Source of the DNA: Gammaproteobacteria bacterium
GTDB taxonomy: Bacteria > Pseudomonadota > Gammaproteobacteria > SZUA-152
Length of the DNA: 15,835 nucleotides
Assembly: GCA_003229995.1 (NCBI GenBank)
Contig: QIGJ01000081.1
Location: 1 to 15,835, forward strand
Direction of reading: 5' to 3'
Below, piece after piece: positions 7,562 through 15,835 of this stretch. The notes under the pieces were generated by a model. That model did no database searches. It saw only the letters and a program-made list of their open reading frames with translations, and was not told where the DNA came from. The position numbers and the translations under genes are program-made. Positions within the stretch are counted from its first letter, which is position 1. Each line of letters begins with the position of its first letter.

Positions 7562-8260
7562 ATGTTTAAACATTTAACCGCCGTCACACTTTTTTCAGTC
7601 ACATTATTGAGTCTGTCTTCACCGATTTCTGCTGGATTGATTCTTGAGTCATATGCATCGGGCACAGTAACATCCAGCACAATTGGTGGTTACGCGATGA
7701 CTGATTTTGCCATCACCAACGGCGTAGGCGGTGGCACAACGAATGTGCTGTCACCCATCAGTGGTTCGCTAAATTTTCTTGATCAAAATAACAACTCTTT
7801 GTCCATGAGTCGTCGTTTAGCGAATGATGTAAGCTGGTGGAACAATGGTGAAGCCAACGATTATGATATCTACACAACAAGCAACTATCTGATAACGATC
7901 TTGCTTCCAGAAAACACGCGCGCTTTTTCTTTTAGCGTTGGCGCTAACCTGAGCAGCAGCGGTAACAATGCATGGCTGACTGCGACAGAGTCCGGCGGCT
8001 TAGGAATCGACGATGAGTATTGGTTCAATGTTAACCGTAATAACACTCCTGGTTTTGGTCTTTACGCCGACAATAGTAATGGTCGTTGTTCGGCCATTAC
8101 TTCCGTTACCATTGACCCAGAGTATTGGGGGCTAGGTAATTTCTCAATCAATCAGGATCCTTGCGCAACCACAACCAGCATACCAGAGCCTTCATCTGTT
8201 GCATTACTTGCTTTAGGCTTGCTCGGTTTTAGTCTTTTTCGCCGTAAAAATAACGCATAG
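7562..8260 (+). CDS. PEP-CTERM sorting domain protein
   Basis: A 232-residue exported protein. Residues 1-24 form a signal peptide (hydrophobic core, then SPISAG). The C-terminus is a PEP-CTERM tripartite signal: PEP at 208-210, a hydrophobic helix (SSVALLALGLLGFSLF) and the basic tail RRKNNA. Such proteins are recognised by an exosortase, cleaved at the PEP region and released to the surface or the exopolysaccharide matrix. The mature part is rich in Asn, Ser, Thr and Gly, as expected of a beta-rich extracellular domain, and has two Cys (GRCSAI, QDPCATT) that may form a disulfide. The ligand or function of the ectodomain is unknown. GAGG at 7547-7550 is the ribosome-binding site. It is the only identified plus-strand gene apart from the doubtful small frames just upstream; no exosortase or EPS gene is in view. 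Confidence 0.9.
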   Translation: MFKHLTAVTLFSVTLLSLSSPISAGLILESYASGTVTSSTIGGYAMTDFAITNGVGGGTTNVLSPISGSLNFLDQNNNSLSMSRRLANDVSWWNNGEANDYDIYTTSNYLITILLPENTRAFSFSVGANLSSSGNNAWLTATESGGLGIDDEYWFNVNRNNTPGFGLYADNSNGRCSAITSVTIDPEYWGLGNFSINQDPCATTTSIPEPSSVALLALGLLGFSLFRRKNNA

Positions 8261-8290
8261 AAACCATCGGGTTTCGCCCGGGGTTGATTG

Positions 8291-8329
8291 ACACAAAATG
8301 CCACTCGATATGAGTGGCGTTTTTTGTGT
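8291..8329. terminator. Bidirectional intrinsic terminator between the PEP-CTERM gene and ubiB
   Basis: GCCACTC (8300-8306) pairs with GAGTGGC (8312-8318) around a 5-nt loop and is followed by TTTTTT (8320-8325) on the plus strand. The stem is extended by ACACAAAA pairing with TTTTGTGT, so the minus strand also ends in a T-rich flank. It lies 30 bp after the PEP-CTERM stop and about 88 bp beyond the ubiB stop, between convergent genes. Confidence 0.85.
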
Positions 8330-8416
8330 GGCAGCCTAAGGAGTGGAACACAATAACTTATACTATGCTCGTGGCGATTGAGATTTAGGTGTCACTGCAC
8401 GTCCTCCGGGTGTACG

Positions 8417-10096
8417 TCAACTGCGGTGACTTGGCCAGGAAAATAACAGGACAAAACCACCCAGCCCACCCAGCATCCAGGTCAGGAAGGGTGCATTGCC
8501 TAGCATGGAGGTTGTTGTGGGGTCGGCATAGACGTAAATGATGGAGGCGCTGATGACAAAAGCAGAACCGACAATGGCGCGGAACAGACGGCGATTGGCG
8601 CGACGGATTTCCCAGCGCATTGCGGTTAGTTCTTTTAGCGCATTACCGGAATCAGCCCCCGTTTTTTGACTGCCTTGATGTTCTGTCTGCTGTGTCAACC
8701 ATTGATGCAACAGCACAGGAATTTCCGGCAGTTTTTCGCTCCATTCCGGCGCGTTGCGGCGCAGTGAGCGTATAATCGAGCGCACACCTATCTGTTCACT
8801 CATCCAGCGTTCAAGATAAGGTTTGGCCGTTTGCCACAAGTCCAGTTCGGGGTATAACTGTCGACCTAAACCTTCGATGTTCAACAGGGTTTTTTGCAAC
8901 AGTACCAGTTGTGGCTGTATTTCCATATTGAAGCGCCGTGCCGTTTGAAACAGGCGCAATAATAAAAGACCAAATGAAATATCTTTCAGGGGACGTTCAA
9001 AAATGGGTTCGCACACGGTGCGAATCGCGGCTTCAAATTCTTCCACCCGCGTATCTTCCGGCACCCAGCCGGATTCCACATGCAGCTCTGCCACCTTGCG
9101 ATAGTCACGCTGAAAGAATGCCAGGAAGTTACCCGCCAGATAATGCTGGTCATCATGACTCAGTGTGCCCATGATGCCAAAATCTACGGCAATATAACGG
9201 CCGCTAGGCTCAACAAAAATATTACCGGGATGCATGTCGGCATGAAAAAAATTATCGCGAAATACCTGGGTGAAAAAGATTTCCACACCGTGCTCAGAGA
9301 GTGTTTTAAGATCAACACCCTGTTTTTTCAACATGTCCACATTACTCACAGGAATACCGTGGATACGCTCCATCACCATCACATTGCCCCGTGTCAATGG
9401 CCAATGGACTTCAGGAACATATAACAAATCAGAATCCGCGAAGTTACGTCGCAATATGGAGGCCGAACTGGCTTCACGCATCAGGTCCAGTTCATCCAGT
9501 ATGGTTTTTTCAAACTCTTCCACCACTTCGAGTGGGCGCAGGCGTCGGCCGTCGGCCCAGTAGCGCATCGCCAACTCGGCGAGGGTATGCATCAAAGCAA
9601 GATCACGACGAATGGTTTTTTCAATATCGGGACGCACCACTTTGACCACCACTTCCCGACCATCCAGCAAACTGGCGGTGTGTACTTGTGCGATGGACGC
9701 CGAGGCCAGTGGCTGTTCGTCAAAACGTGCAAACACTTCCGTCACTGATTGACCGAGACTCTCTTCAATGATCATGCGTGCTTGACTGCCGGGAAAAGCG
9801 GGGACGTTATCTTGTAACTGTGCTAGTTCATCCGCAATATCGTCGGGTAACAAATCACGGCGCGTAGAAAGTATCTGGCCAAACTTGATAAAAATGGGAC
9901 CAAGATCTTCCAGACTGCGACGAATACGCGCTCCCCGGGGGAGTCTTTCACGCCAAAACCAGCGCCAGGGGGACAGGTATTGTAAAAACCGCACCGGACG
10001 GAACAGGTGGGTGGTAAAAATGATTTCATCGAGCCCGTGGCGACCCAAAACATTATTGATGTGTAATAAACGCAATGCCTGCCGAAACCCGATCAC
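8417..10096 (-). CDS. ubiB: UbiB, ubiquinone biosynthesis atypical kinase/ATPase
   Basis: A 559-residue member of the ABC1/ADCK/UbiB protein-kinase-like family. It is an ATPase needed for aerobic ubiquinone biosynthesis and works with the UbiJ-UbiK accessory factors and the Ubi complex. Visible motifs are KFGQ at 71-74 (the family's KxGQ), the Ala-rich nucleotide loop ASASIAQVH at 131-139, Lys152 in [15 protein letters not shown] at 285-292 with Asp287 and Asn292, and DFG at 305-307. Two C-terminal membrane helices (about 508-526 and 537-554) match the family. The start is GTG at 10096, overlapping the ubiJ TGA as GTGA, which points to translational coupling. Length is near that of E. coli UbiB (546 aa). 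Confidence 0.96.
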   Translation of the reverse strand: MIGFRQALRLLHINNVLGRHGLDEIIFTTHLFRPVRFLQYLSPWRWFWRERLPRGARIRRSLEDLGPIFIKFGQILSTRRDLLPDDIADELAQLQDNVPAFPGSQARMIIEESLGQSVTEVFARFDEQPLASASIAQVHTASLLDGREVVVKVVRPDIEKTIRRDLALMHTLAELAMRYWADGRRLRPLEVVEEFEKTILDELDLMREASSASILRRNFADSDLLYVPEVHWPLTRGNVMVMERIHGIPVSNVDMLKKQGVDLKTLSEHGVEIFFTQVFRDNFFHADMHPGNIFVEPSGRYIAVDFGIMGTLSHDDQHYLAGNFLAFFQRDYRKVAELHVESGWVPEDTRVEEFEAAIRTVCEPIFERPLKDISFGLLLLRLFQTARRFNMEIQPQLVLLQKTLLNIEGLGRQLYPELDLWQTAKPYLERWMSEQIGVRSIIRSLRRNAPEWSEKLPEIPVLLHQWLTQQTEHQGSQKTGADSGNALKELTAMRWEIRRANRRLFRAIVGSAFVISASIIYVYADPTTTSMLGNAPFLTWMLGGLGGFVLLFSWPSHRS

Positions 10097-10743
10097 GCGA
10101 CCTCTCCGTTATTTTTGGGTGTCGGCTTGTTTTTCAGCGAGTTTTCCAACCGCCGTACACGCGCTTCCATACGGTCCACATCGGTACGTAACACATCCAC
10201 TTGTGATATATAGTTTTCCACTTCATCACGATTGGGTAGCGTTTCATTTTCTTCCTGTAAATATTCTGCAACATTCTGCCCCAGCGTATCCACAGTCTGT
10301 TGCCCCCAGGACAAGGCACTGCGCACCGCATTGCCCAGCTTATGTGCGACCAGGTCACCCGTAAAATGTGAGAGGTGTTCTTCCCAGTCAATGTCCAGCG
10401 TATCGAGAATTTCGCTAAATTGTTGCCCTAGTTCCACATCGCCACTGATTTCCACATCGCCTGCAAACAATACGTCACCCGCATGTTTGACCAGCCCCAT
10501 GCGCATCAATGCCACAGGCGTGCCACGCAACACCGTGTCTGGTTCACCTTCAATGCGACCATAAATGGATAATTTATCCGGAGCGGGAATCAGGTACAGC
10601 GACACATCCAACCCACGCACTTCGATGGCAATCACTTTCCCCTGGAGGTCTTGTAGGCGGGCAAGGGTGTCTTCGTCTAACTGCAAGACGCGGTTTACGG
10701 CCATTTCGATACTGGCGGTAATTGCCGTGGGCAGGTGATTCAC
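10093..10743 (-). CDS. ubiJ: UbiJ, SCP2-domain ubiquinone biosynthesis accessory factor
   Basis: A 216-residue protein with an SCP2-like lipid-binding domain at about residues 10-115 ([19 protein letters not shown], ...[34 protein letters not shown]) and a C-terminal coiled coil at about 165-205 ([21 protein letters not shown]). UbiJ binds the hydrophobic ubiquinone intermediates and, with UbiK, supports the soluble Ubi complex. The sequence pattern, length and position directly before ubiB all fit. Its start overlaps the RDD gene's end by 4 nt, and its stop overlaps the ubiB GTG. Confidence 0.93.
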   Translation of the reverse strand: MNHLPTAITASIEMAVNRVLQLDEDTLARLQDLQGKVIAIEVRGLDVSLYLIPAPDKLSIYGRIEGEPDTVLRGTPVALMRMGLVKHAGDVLFAGDVEISGDVELGQQFSEILDTLDIDWEEHLSHFTGDLVAHKLGNAVRSALSWGQQTVDTLGQNVAEYLQEENETLPNRDEVENYISQVDVLRTDVDRMEARVRRLENSLKNKPTPKNNGEVA

Positions 10744-11219
10744 CGTAATTCACCCATCAATTGCGTAAGGCTTTTTTGCGATTCATCATCAGCTTCAATA
10801 CCCGCTTTGTATAACACCACGGTGTTGGCAATTTTGTCGTGAAAAGCTTGTTTGCGTTTGTCCCGCGCCACCCATAAAAAACCCAGCAATAAAGGCAGAA
10901 TGGAGGCAAGATAGGCAATATAACGCAAAGCAGCCTGTTTGACTGACATGGGTTTAAAGCTGTCCGCATCCACGACCTGGCAATCCAGCAGCAACTTTCC
11001 CGGTGTGCCAAGGAATTTGAGCCACAAAATAATGGTTAACAAAAACCCCACCGCTGTTCGCACTAAACCGTCGCTGGTCAATAATCCTGCGCCCATAACA
11101 ACCGGTCCCATCAGCAGACCAATAATAATCGTAAACAGCAGGCTATCGATAAGCGTTGCACCCACCCGCCGCCAGAAACCAGCATACTGAAACGGGGCGG
11201 CTGGCCGATTAACGTTCAC
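10740..11219 (-). CDS. RDD-family membrane protein within the ubi operon
   Basis: A 159-residue multi-pass membrane protein of the RDD family. Arg17/Arg18 and Asp25 ([15 protein letters not shown]) lie in the first conserved segment. Hydrophobic helices are at about 23-45, 52-70 and 100-117, and the conserved [16 protein letters not shown] segment is at 71-86, with [13 protein letters not shown] near 126-138. RDD proteins are mostly uncharacterised; some have been linked to ion transport, which I cannot infer here. It overlaps ubiE and ubiJ by 4 nt on each side, so it is an integral member of the operon. That placement suggests, but does not prove, a role connected with membrane quinone synthesis. 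Confidence 0.88.
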   Translation of the reverse strand: MNVNRPAAPFQYAGFWRRVGATLIDSLLFTIIIGLLMGPVVMGAGLLTSDGLVRTAVGFLLTIILWLKFLGTPGKLLLDCQVVDADSFKPMSVKQAALRYIAYLASILPLLLGFLWVARDKRKQAFHDKIANTVVLYKAGIEADDESQKSLTQLMGELR

Positions 11220-11986
11220 AATTTGTAACCCCGATGCAGGGCAACGATGCCTCCACTGAGATTAAAATAATCACAGCGTTCAAGACCCGCTGCTTCCATC
11301 ATCGTTTTCAACTCATCCTGACTGGGATGCATGCGAATGGATTCGGCCAGATAACGATAGCTTTCTTCATCTTTGGCCACTAGTTTGCCCATCAACGGCA
11401 ATAATTTGAATGAATAGGTATCGTAAATCGCGGCAAGTCCCGGTGTAACGGGTTTGGAAAATTCCAACACCAGCAACCGGCCACCCGGTTTGAGTATGCG
11501 CTGCATAGAGTGCAATGCAGCATCTTTGTCGGTGACATTACGCAAGCCAAAGGCAATAGTGATGCAATCAAAATAATGGTCAGGAAACGGCAGGCATTCG
11601 GCATTAGCCTGTACATATTCCATGTTAGACAACACACCGCGATTAATCAGCCGCTCGCGTCCCACCCGGAGCATGGACTCATTGATGTCCGCTAGCACCA
11701 CTTCACCACGGTCTCCCACCAGCGCGGAAAATTTTGCCGCCAGGTCGCCCGTACCACCGGCAATATCCAGCACCCGTTGGCCCGCACGCACGCCGCTCAT
11801 TTCGATGGTGTAACGCTTCCACAGACGATGCACGCCCATGGACATCAGGTCATTCATGACATCATAATTGTTGGCAACAGAATGAAATACCCCGGCAACC
11901 CTGTCTGCTTTTTCTTCGGCGCGTACCTGCTCGTAACCAAAGTGCGTGGTGTTTTTCGCGTCTTCGTTATCGGCTGTATTTCTCAT
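11216..11986 (-). CDS. ubiE: UbiE, ubiquinone/menaquinone C-methyltransferase
   Basis: A 256-residue class I SAM-dependent methyltransferase that C-methylates demethylmenaquinone and the corresponding ubiquinone intermediate (2-methoxy-6-polyprenyl-1,4-benzoquinol). Family signatures are [17 protein letters not shown] at 41-57, motif [10 protein letters not shown] at 72-80, acidic LADIN at 98-102, the [10 protein letters not shown] segment near 127-136, and [15 protein letters not shown] near 165-179. Length matches E. coli UbiE (251 aa). It heads the ubiE-RDD-ubiJ-ubiB run. The ATG at 11986 has only a weak ribosome-binding site, but the motifs require a start near it. Confidence 0.96.
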   Translation of the reverse strand: MRNTADNEDAKNTTHFGYEQVRAEEKADRVAGVFHSVANNYDVMNDLMSMGVHRLWKRYTIEMSGVRAGQRVLDIAGGTGDLAAKFSALVGDRGEVVLADINESMLRVGRERLINRGVLSNMEYVQANAECLPFPDHYFDCITIAFGLRNVTDKDAALHSMQRILKPGGRLLVLEFSKPVTPGLAAIYDTYSFKLLPLMGKLVAKDEESYRYLAESIRMHPSQDELKTMMEAAGLERCDYFNLSGGIVALHRGYKL

Positions 11987-12020
11987 ATCAATGATGTTGC
12001 CTTTAAATGTGAATTAAGCG

Positions 12021-12048
12021 ATAAAAATGTCCAAACGAACAAAATCAA
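12021..12048 (-). promoter_or_regulatory. Candidate ubiE promoter
   Basis: On the minus strand, TTGATT (12048-12043) and TTTTAT (12026-12021) are 16 nt apart, with an AT-rich leader before the ubiE ATG. The match is modest (4 of 6 in each box), so treat it as tentative. Confidence 0.28.
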
Positions 12049-12132
12049 TGACTTTCACCATAACTTTCACCGCAAAGGGCACGAAGGAACGCGAAGACCG
12101 GAAACGGTGATTTAGCCCTTAATCCACGTTTT
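12047..12132. repeat. Dispersed-repeat-like sequence upstream of ubiE
   Basis: The stretch contains TTTCACCGCAAAGGGCACGAAGGAACGCGAAG, given here as adjoining pieces TTTCACCGCAAAGGGCAC and GAAGGAACGCGAAG, which resembles a widespread intergenic repeat type in proteobacteria (CGCAAAG/CACGAAG strings). ACTTTCACC is duplicated just before it. The adjoining TTAGCCCTTAATCCACGTTTTA segment recurs, with two mismatches, at the 3' end of the SPOR gene (about 4764-4785). The element lies between the DUF971 gene and ubiE. Only genome-wide comparison can confirm the family. Confidence 0.4.
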
Positions 12133-12159
12133 ATTGATGGTTCCCCGACATTAAGTCAC

Positions 12160-12522
12160 TCACACCTTGCGTTTATACCCGGCCTTTTCCAAACGATTCA
12201 GATACTCGGCCCACAATTCAGATTTATCACGCCCCAATGTATACAATATGTCCCAGGAATAAATACCGGTGTTGTGTCCGTCATCAAATTCCAGTTGGAT
12301 GGCGTAATTACCCACCGGTTCAATGCCTGCAATATTGACATTTTCCTTACCCGTTTGCAGCACTTCCTGACCGGGACCGTGTCCCCGTACTTCTGCCGAG
12401 GGTGAGTACACACGCAGGTATTCGCAGGGGTATTCAAAATGACTGTCGTCGTCAAAAACAATTTCCAGTACACGCGAGGCTTGGTGTAAATTGATGTCTG
12501 TAGGCTTTGGAGCCGTGCTCAT
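12160..12522 (-). CDS. DUF971 / GBBH-like N-terminal domain protein
   Basis: A 120-residue protein that is essentially one gamma-butyrobetaine-hydroxylase-like N-terminal domain (DUF971). Recognisable segments are PTDINLHQASRVLEIVFDD, FEYPCEYLRVYSPSAEV, VGNYAIQLEFDDGHNTGIYSWDILYTLG and a final charged helix. The catalytic dioxygenase part of GBBH is absent, as is usual for these stand-alone bacterial proteins, whose function is not established. Location next to hslU and ubiE is commonly seen. GGAGAA lies 6 nt before the ATG at 12522, a good ribosome-binding site, and the gene begins 32 nt after the hslU stop, so cotranscription with hslVU is likely. Confidence 0.9.
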   Translation of the reverse strand: MSTAPKPTDINLHQASRVLEIVFDDDSHFEYPCEYLRVYSPSAEVRGHGPGQEVLQTGKENVNIAGIEPVGNYAIQLEFDDGHNTGIYSWDILYTLGRDKSELWAEYLNRLEKAGYKRKV

Positions 12523-12554
12523 GGTGATTCTCCGTTAATCGCTATTGGTCGGCG

Positions 12555-13934
12555 TTATAAAATATACCGGCTCAAATCTTCGTTTTTGGCCAGTTCGCCA
12601 AGGTGCTTGTCCACGTATTCCACATCCACGGTGACATGGGTACCGCTTTGATCTGCGGCAACAAAGGAGATTTCTTCCAGCAAGCGTTCCACAACGGTGT
12701 GCAAACGGCGCGCGCCAATATTGTCGGTGCGTTCATTCACCTGCCAAGCCACTTCAGCGATCCGCGAAATCCCATCATCGGTGAAGGTGAGTGTGACACC
12801 TTCGGTGGCCAACAGAGCGCTGTACTGTTCTGTTAATGAGGCATCAGGTTCGGTGAGAATGCGTACAAAATCTTCCACGCTCAACGCGCTCAGTTCAACA
12901 CGAATGGGTAAGCGCCCCTGCAATTCAGGAATCAGGTCCGATGGCTTGGATAAATGAAACGCACCGGAGGCAACAAACAAAATATGATCTGTTTTTACCA
13001 TGCCGTATTTGGTGGACACCGTGCAGCCTTCCACCAGTGGCAACAAATCCCGTTGCACACCTTCACGCGAGACATCTGGTCCGGAGCTTTCCCCACGTTT
13101 GCAGATTTTGTCCATCTCATCGAGAAACACAATACCGTTTTGTTCGACATTATCCACGGCACATAATTTAATTTCTTCTTCGTTGAGCAACTTACCTGCC
13201 TCGTCATCGGTCAGCAGTTTAAAGGCGTCTTTGATTTTCAGTTTGCGGGTGGTGGTGCGGCCACTGCCCATATTCTGAAACAACCCCTGTAACTGGTTGC
13301 TCATTTCTTCCATGCCTGGCGGTGCCATGATTTCCACTCCCACAGGACTGGCGCTTAACTCCACTTCAATTTCCTTGTCGTCGAGATCACCTTCCCGCAA
13401 CTTTTTACGAAATTTCTGCCGGGTGCTCGATTCTTCAGTGGATTCTTTCTCCGCTCCATCGTCACCCGTACCAAAACCAAAATTACCGCCGCGTGCCGGG
13501 CGCAACAGGATGTCAAGAATGCGGTCCTCTGCCGCTTCTTCAGCGCGGAAGCGTACTTTTTTCACTTCCTGTTCCCGCACCAGTTTGATGGAAATATCAA
13601 TCAGGTCACGAATAATGGATTCCACATCGCGCCCCACATAGCCCACCTCGGTAAATTTGGTGGCTTCCACTTTCACAAACGGTGCATTGGCCAGTCTGGC
13701 CAAACGTCGGGCAATTTCAGTTTTGCCTACACCAGTAGGACCGATCATCAAAATATTTTTCGGGGTAATTTCGTTCTTCAGCGCATCATCCACCTGCGAG
13801 CGCCGCCAGCGGTTGCGCAGTGCAATGGCCACAGCACGTTTGGCATCGTCCTGGCCGATAATGTGCTTGTCCAGCTCCTGCACGATTTCGCGAGGGGTCA
13901 TTTGTGAGCTGATTTCTGTTGATATTTTTGACAT
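12555..13934 (-). CDS. hslU: HslU, ATPase/unfoldase subunit of the HslVU protease
   Basis: A 459-residue AAA+ ATPase that unfolds substrates and feeds them to the HslV peptidase. Walker A is GPTGVGKT at 65-72, the pore loop GYVG at 98-101, Walker B IVFLDE at 268-273, and the ELQGRLPIR segment with the arginine-finger region near 333-341. The intermediate (I) domain lies between about 110 and 240 and contains a Gly/Glu-rich stretch near 149-170. The C-terminal tail EDLSRYIL is the HslV-activating end; the conserved final hydrophobic residues are present. The start ATG overlaps the hslV stop as TAATG, so translation is coupled. Length is near E. coli HslU (443 aa). Confidence 0.97.
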   Translation of the reverse strand: MSKISTEISSQMTPREIVQELDKHIIGQDDAKRAVAIALRNRWRRSQVDDALKNEITPKNILMIGPTGVGKTEIARRLARLANAPFVKVEATKFTEVGYVGRDVESIIRDLIDISIKLVREQEVKKVRFRAEEAAEDRILDILLRPARGGNFGFGTGDDGAEKESTEESSTRQKFRKKLREGDLDDKEIEVELSASPVGVEIMAPPGMEEMSNQLQGLFQNMGSGRTTTRKLKIKDAFKLLTDDEAGKLLNEEEIKLCAVDNVEQNGIVFLDEMDKICKRGESSGPDVSREGVQRDLLPLVEGCTVSTKYGMVKTDHILFVASGAFHLSKPSDLIPELQGRLPIRVELSALSVEDFVRILTEPDASLTEQYSALLATEGVTLTFTDDGISRIAEVAWQVNERTDNIGARRLHTVVERLLEEISFVAADQSGTHVTVDVEYVDKHLGELAKNEDLSRYIL

Positions 13935-14500
13935 TAACTTGCCTTCCCTTTCCCTGACTCATCCGGATGTAATTCTTCGATGGTGAAATGATCGTTGGTA
14001 TAAACACAAATTTCCGAGGCAATGGTTAATGCCTTTTCGCAGATGGTGCGTGCGTCCAGCTCGGTATTTTGCATCAATGCGCGTGCAGCGGCCTCAGCAA
14101 AAGAGCCTCCGGAGCCGATGGCGATCACATCATGCTCAGGCTCGATCACATCACCATTGCCGGAAATCACCAGCGAAGCGGTTTCATCGGCCACCGACAA
14201 CAGCGCTTCCAGTCGGCGCAACATGCGGTCAGTACGCCAGTCTTTGGCCAGCTCCACCGCAGCACGCGTTAAATGCCCCTGATGCTTTTCCAGCTTGCCT
14301 TCAAAACGCTCAAACAAGGTGAAGGCATCCGCCGTGCCACCGGCAAAACCGGCAATCACCTTGTCATGATACAAGCGCCGCACTTTGCGCGCATTGCCCT
14401 TCATGATGGTATTGCCCATCGACACCTGACCGTCGCCACTGATCACCACTGACCCGTTACGACGCACCGAAAGAATTGTAGTACCGTGAAATTGTTCCAA
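13934..14500 (-). CDS. hslV: HslV, peptidase subunit of the HslVU protease
   Basis: A 188-residue N-terminal-nucleophile peptidase of the proteasome beta family, forming double hexamers capped by HslU. The sequence begins [16 protein letters not shown]. Thr7 would be the catalytic Thr1 after removal of a six-residue propeptide; Asp23 and Lys39 then correspond to the conserved Asp17 and Lys33, and GSGGS lies near 128-132. E. coli HslV lacks this short propeptide, whereas related MEQF/MEQYHG forms occur in other proteobacteria. The start codon is TTG at 14500. It is supported by GAGGAA at 14511-14506, 5 nt upstream, and by the propeptide match; the ATG farther upstream is in another frame. Confidence 0.96.
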   Translation of the reverse strand: MEQFHGTTILSVRRNGSVVISGDGQVSMGNTIMKGNARKVRRLYHDKVIAGFAGGTADAFTLFERFEGKLEKHQGHLTRAAVELAKDWRTDRMLRRLEALLSVADETASLVISGNGDVIEPEHDVIAIGSGGSFAEAAARALMQNTELDARTICEKALTIASEICVYTNDHFTIEELHPDESGKGKAS

Positions 14501-14505
14501 CGTGA

Positions 14506-14511
14506 TTCCTC
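14506..14511 (-). promoter_or_regulatory. Ribosome-binding site fixing the TTG start of hslV
   Basis: GAGGAA on the minus strand lies 5 nt upstream of TTG at 14500. No ATG in the hslV frame precedes the catalytic Thr, so this site decides the start. Confidence 0.75.
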
Positions 14512-14569
14512 ATAAACTCGATAAAAACAGGGTGGAAAGTTTACACCATATCGACAGCCAACAGGCTGT

Positions 14570-15480
14570 TCAGGGTAATTTCCTGGACTTGCCCTTGCGG
14601 ACAGTGTCTTTTCTGGCTCTGGGGTGTGCCTTGTCATAGACCTCGGCAAGGCGCTGAAAATCCAGGTGGGTGTAAATTTGTGTGGTGCTGATATCGGCAT
14701 GCCCCAACAATTCCTGTACTGCACGTAGATCACCACTGGACTCCAGCAGGTGGGCGAAGGCATGGCGCAATTTGTGCGGATGCACCCGACTGGTTATGCC
14801 TTGCTGAATACCCCGCTGATGAAAACGCTGTTGCACGGCACGGGATGTGAGTCGTCCGCCACGCTGGCTGACAAACAGAGCCGGTTCATCCGCATTGGCC
14901 AACGCCGCACGCTGCTGCTGCCAAGCAATAATAGCCTCACGCGCATATCGTCCCACCGGTACTACCCGTGCCTTGTTGCCTTTGCCTAGCACCTCGACAC
15001 TGCCATCAGCCAGATCAATCTGCCCCACATCCAGCGACACCAGCTCAGCCAGACGTCATTGTCACGCACAACCAATGGATCATCTCCATCAGCCGCTGTT
15101 GACAGCAACCGAGTCATTTCATCCACATCCAGTGGTTCAGGTAATTTACGCGGTGCTTTAGGTGCTTGCACTCCTTGCGCCACATTTTTTTGCAGATGGC
15201 CTTCACGCATCAAAAACCGTAAAAAACTGCGCAAGGCAGACAATGCCCGCGCCAGACTCCGGCCGCCAATGCCCTGCCGGTGACGGGCCGCCAGCCAGGC
15301 CCGCACATGTTTGGCATCCAGCGACGCCCAGTCTGTCACTTCAGCAGCATCACAGTAAGCAATGATGCCGCGCAAATCACGCTGATAATTACTGAGGGTG
15401 TGCGGCGACAAGCGCCGTTCGGTGTTGAGGTGTTGCAGGAAACGGTCGATCCATTGCCGTGCGGTGTGTTGCATCGACAC
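14570..15480 (-). pseudogene. xerC: xerC, tyrosine recombinase, disrupted by a deletion and frameshift
   Basis: Two frames together make up an almost complete XerC, the recombinase that resolves chromosome dimers at dif with XerD. The first (GTG at 15480 or ATG at 15474, down to about 15058) carries the SAM-like core-binding domain and the start of the catalytic domain, ending DPLVVRDN. The second (15055 to the TGA at 14570) resumes [12 protein letters not shown] and contains the beta-hairpin Lys ([10 protein letters not shown]), HPHKLRH, LLGHA and the nucleophile Tyr in TTQIYTH. Against E. coli XerC, 11 residues (AMLEVMYGAGL there) are missing at the junction and only 2 nt remain in their place, a net loss of 31 nt. 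The conserved ATH after HPHKLRH.F also lacks its Thr, an in-frame loss. Either the gene is inactive or the assembly has an error. Confidence 0.85.
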
Positions 15481-15493
15481 CGCGCCTTGCCGA

Positions 15494-15835
15494 CTAGGGA
15501 GTATCCAGATATTGACCCATGGCGACCGTGATCACTTCCGCCAGGTTATCCAGAAAACTGGTATCCATACTGGTGTGATAACGGTCTTTTTCAAAACTGC
15601 CAATGGCCAGCAAACCCAGATCGCCCTGCTTACCCAGCGGCAGCACAGCACTGGAGGCAATACTCTCAGCCTGCTCGCCAAACAGCTGCTCATCATTCAA
15701 CGGCCCGCAATGGGGCTTGCCTGCGCTGAGCAGGCGACGGAACAGGCCACGGAAGGCATCGGCATCCGCAGGAAATTCGTTACGGGAAACCGACTTGCCA
15801 TCACCCGGCCTCACTAGCAGACGCAACGCCACCCG
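15494..15835 (-). CDS. DUF484 (GAF-like) family protein, 5' end outside window
   Basis: The C-terminal 113 residues of a larger protein are visible, open to the window edge. Segments such as FRGLFRRLLSAGKPHCGPLNDEQLFGE, IASSAVLPLGKQGDLGLLAIGSFEKDRYHTSMDTSFLDNLAEVI are typical of the DUF484 family, whose fold resembles a GAF domain. In E. coli the DUF484 gene yigA lies between dapF and xerC; here it directly precedes xerC, with 13 nt between its stop at 15494 and the xerC GTG. Function is unknown. The Met codons inside the visible part are probably not the true start. Confidence 0.88.
   Translation of the reverse strand, partial: RVALRLLVRPGDGKSVSRNEFPADADAFRGLFRRLLSAGKPHCGPLNDEQLFGEQAESIASSAVLPLGKQGDLGLLAIGSFEKDRYHTSMDTSFLDNLAEVITVAMGQYLDTP

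Noticed and set aside
11777..12115. Plus-strand frame ending in a KGHEGTRR-type peptide
   Set aside because: It runs antisense to ubiE and into a dispersed-repeat-like sequence; peptides of this kind are known artefacts of such repeats.
14554..14569. Hairpin ACAGCC-AACA-GGCTGT after xerC as an intrinsic terminator
   Set aside because: The stem is only 6 bp with no following T-run on the minus strand, and hslV begins about 54 nt further on; it could be read through.
14512..14569. Sigma-32 heat-shock promoter expected before hslVU
   Set aside because: I looked for a CTTGAAA / CCCCATNT pair upstream of hslV and found no acceptable match in the short gap.
1..15835. tRNA, rRNA or riboswitch
   Set aside because: No cloverleaf, rRNA-like segment or recognised riboswitch core was seen in the intergenic regions on either strand.

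Overview
The window looks like chromosomal DNA from a gammaproteobacterium; a deep lineage such as Methylococcales, Chromatiales or Thiotrichales would fit, and a betaproteobacterium cannot be excluded. The reasons are the gene order DUF484-xerC-hslV-hslU-DUF971-ubiE-ubiJ-ubiB, argS followed by a SPOR-domain gene, an HslV with the short MEQFHG propeptide, and a PEP-CTERM surface protein. Nearly all genes are on the minus strand, so the biological reading order is from high to low coordinates.

Layout from right to left. 15835-14570: the 3' part of a DUF484 gene, then xerC, which is broken by a deletion of about 31 nt. 14500-12555: hslV and hslU, joined by a TAATG overlap (proteasome-like ATP-dependent protease). 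12522-12160: a DUF971 protein. 11986-8417: ubiE, an RDD membrane protein, ubiJ and ubiB, each overlapping the next by 4 nt (ubiquinone biosynthesis). 8329-8291: a hairpin terminator shared with a convergent plus-strand gene. 7562-8260 (+): a PEP-CTERM exported protein with a near-consensus sigma-54 promoter at 7490-7507. 7139-7561: argS upstream region, holding a possible gene remnant and a possible 51-aa membrane protein. 7138-4775: argS and a SPOR-domain, FtsN-like protein. 4774-4323: a regulatory intergenic region with a CRP-like site and a 167-bp palindromic element. 4322-1: the start of a giant gene (at least 1440 codons, 3' end outside the window).

The most unusual content is the giant protein. 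It has two N-terminal cyclic-nucleotide-binding-type domains (only the second has a recognisable phosphate-binding cassette), a rhodanese domain whose catalytic Cys position holds Ser, about 700 residues of Ala/Glu/Arg/Gln-rich coiled coil containing 76-residue repeats, one transmembrane helix near residue 1285, and an acidic Pro/Glu-rich tail. I do not recognise this as a characterised protein. It looks like a ligand-sensing cytoplasmic rod anchored in the inner membrane. A CRP-like site and a TATACT -10 box at compatible spacing lie upstream, and a MITE-like palindrome ends 17 bp before its start codon.

Most of the rest is housekeeping. Four things break the pattern: the damaged xerC, the RDD gene inside the ubi operon, the sigma-54/PEP-CTERM unit, and the possible small genes at 7180-7528.
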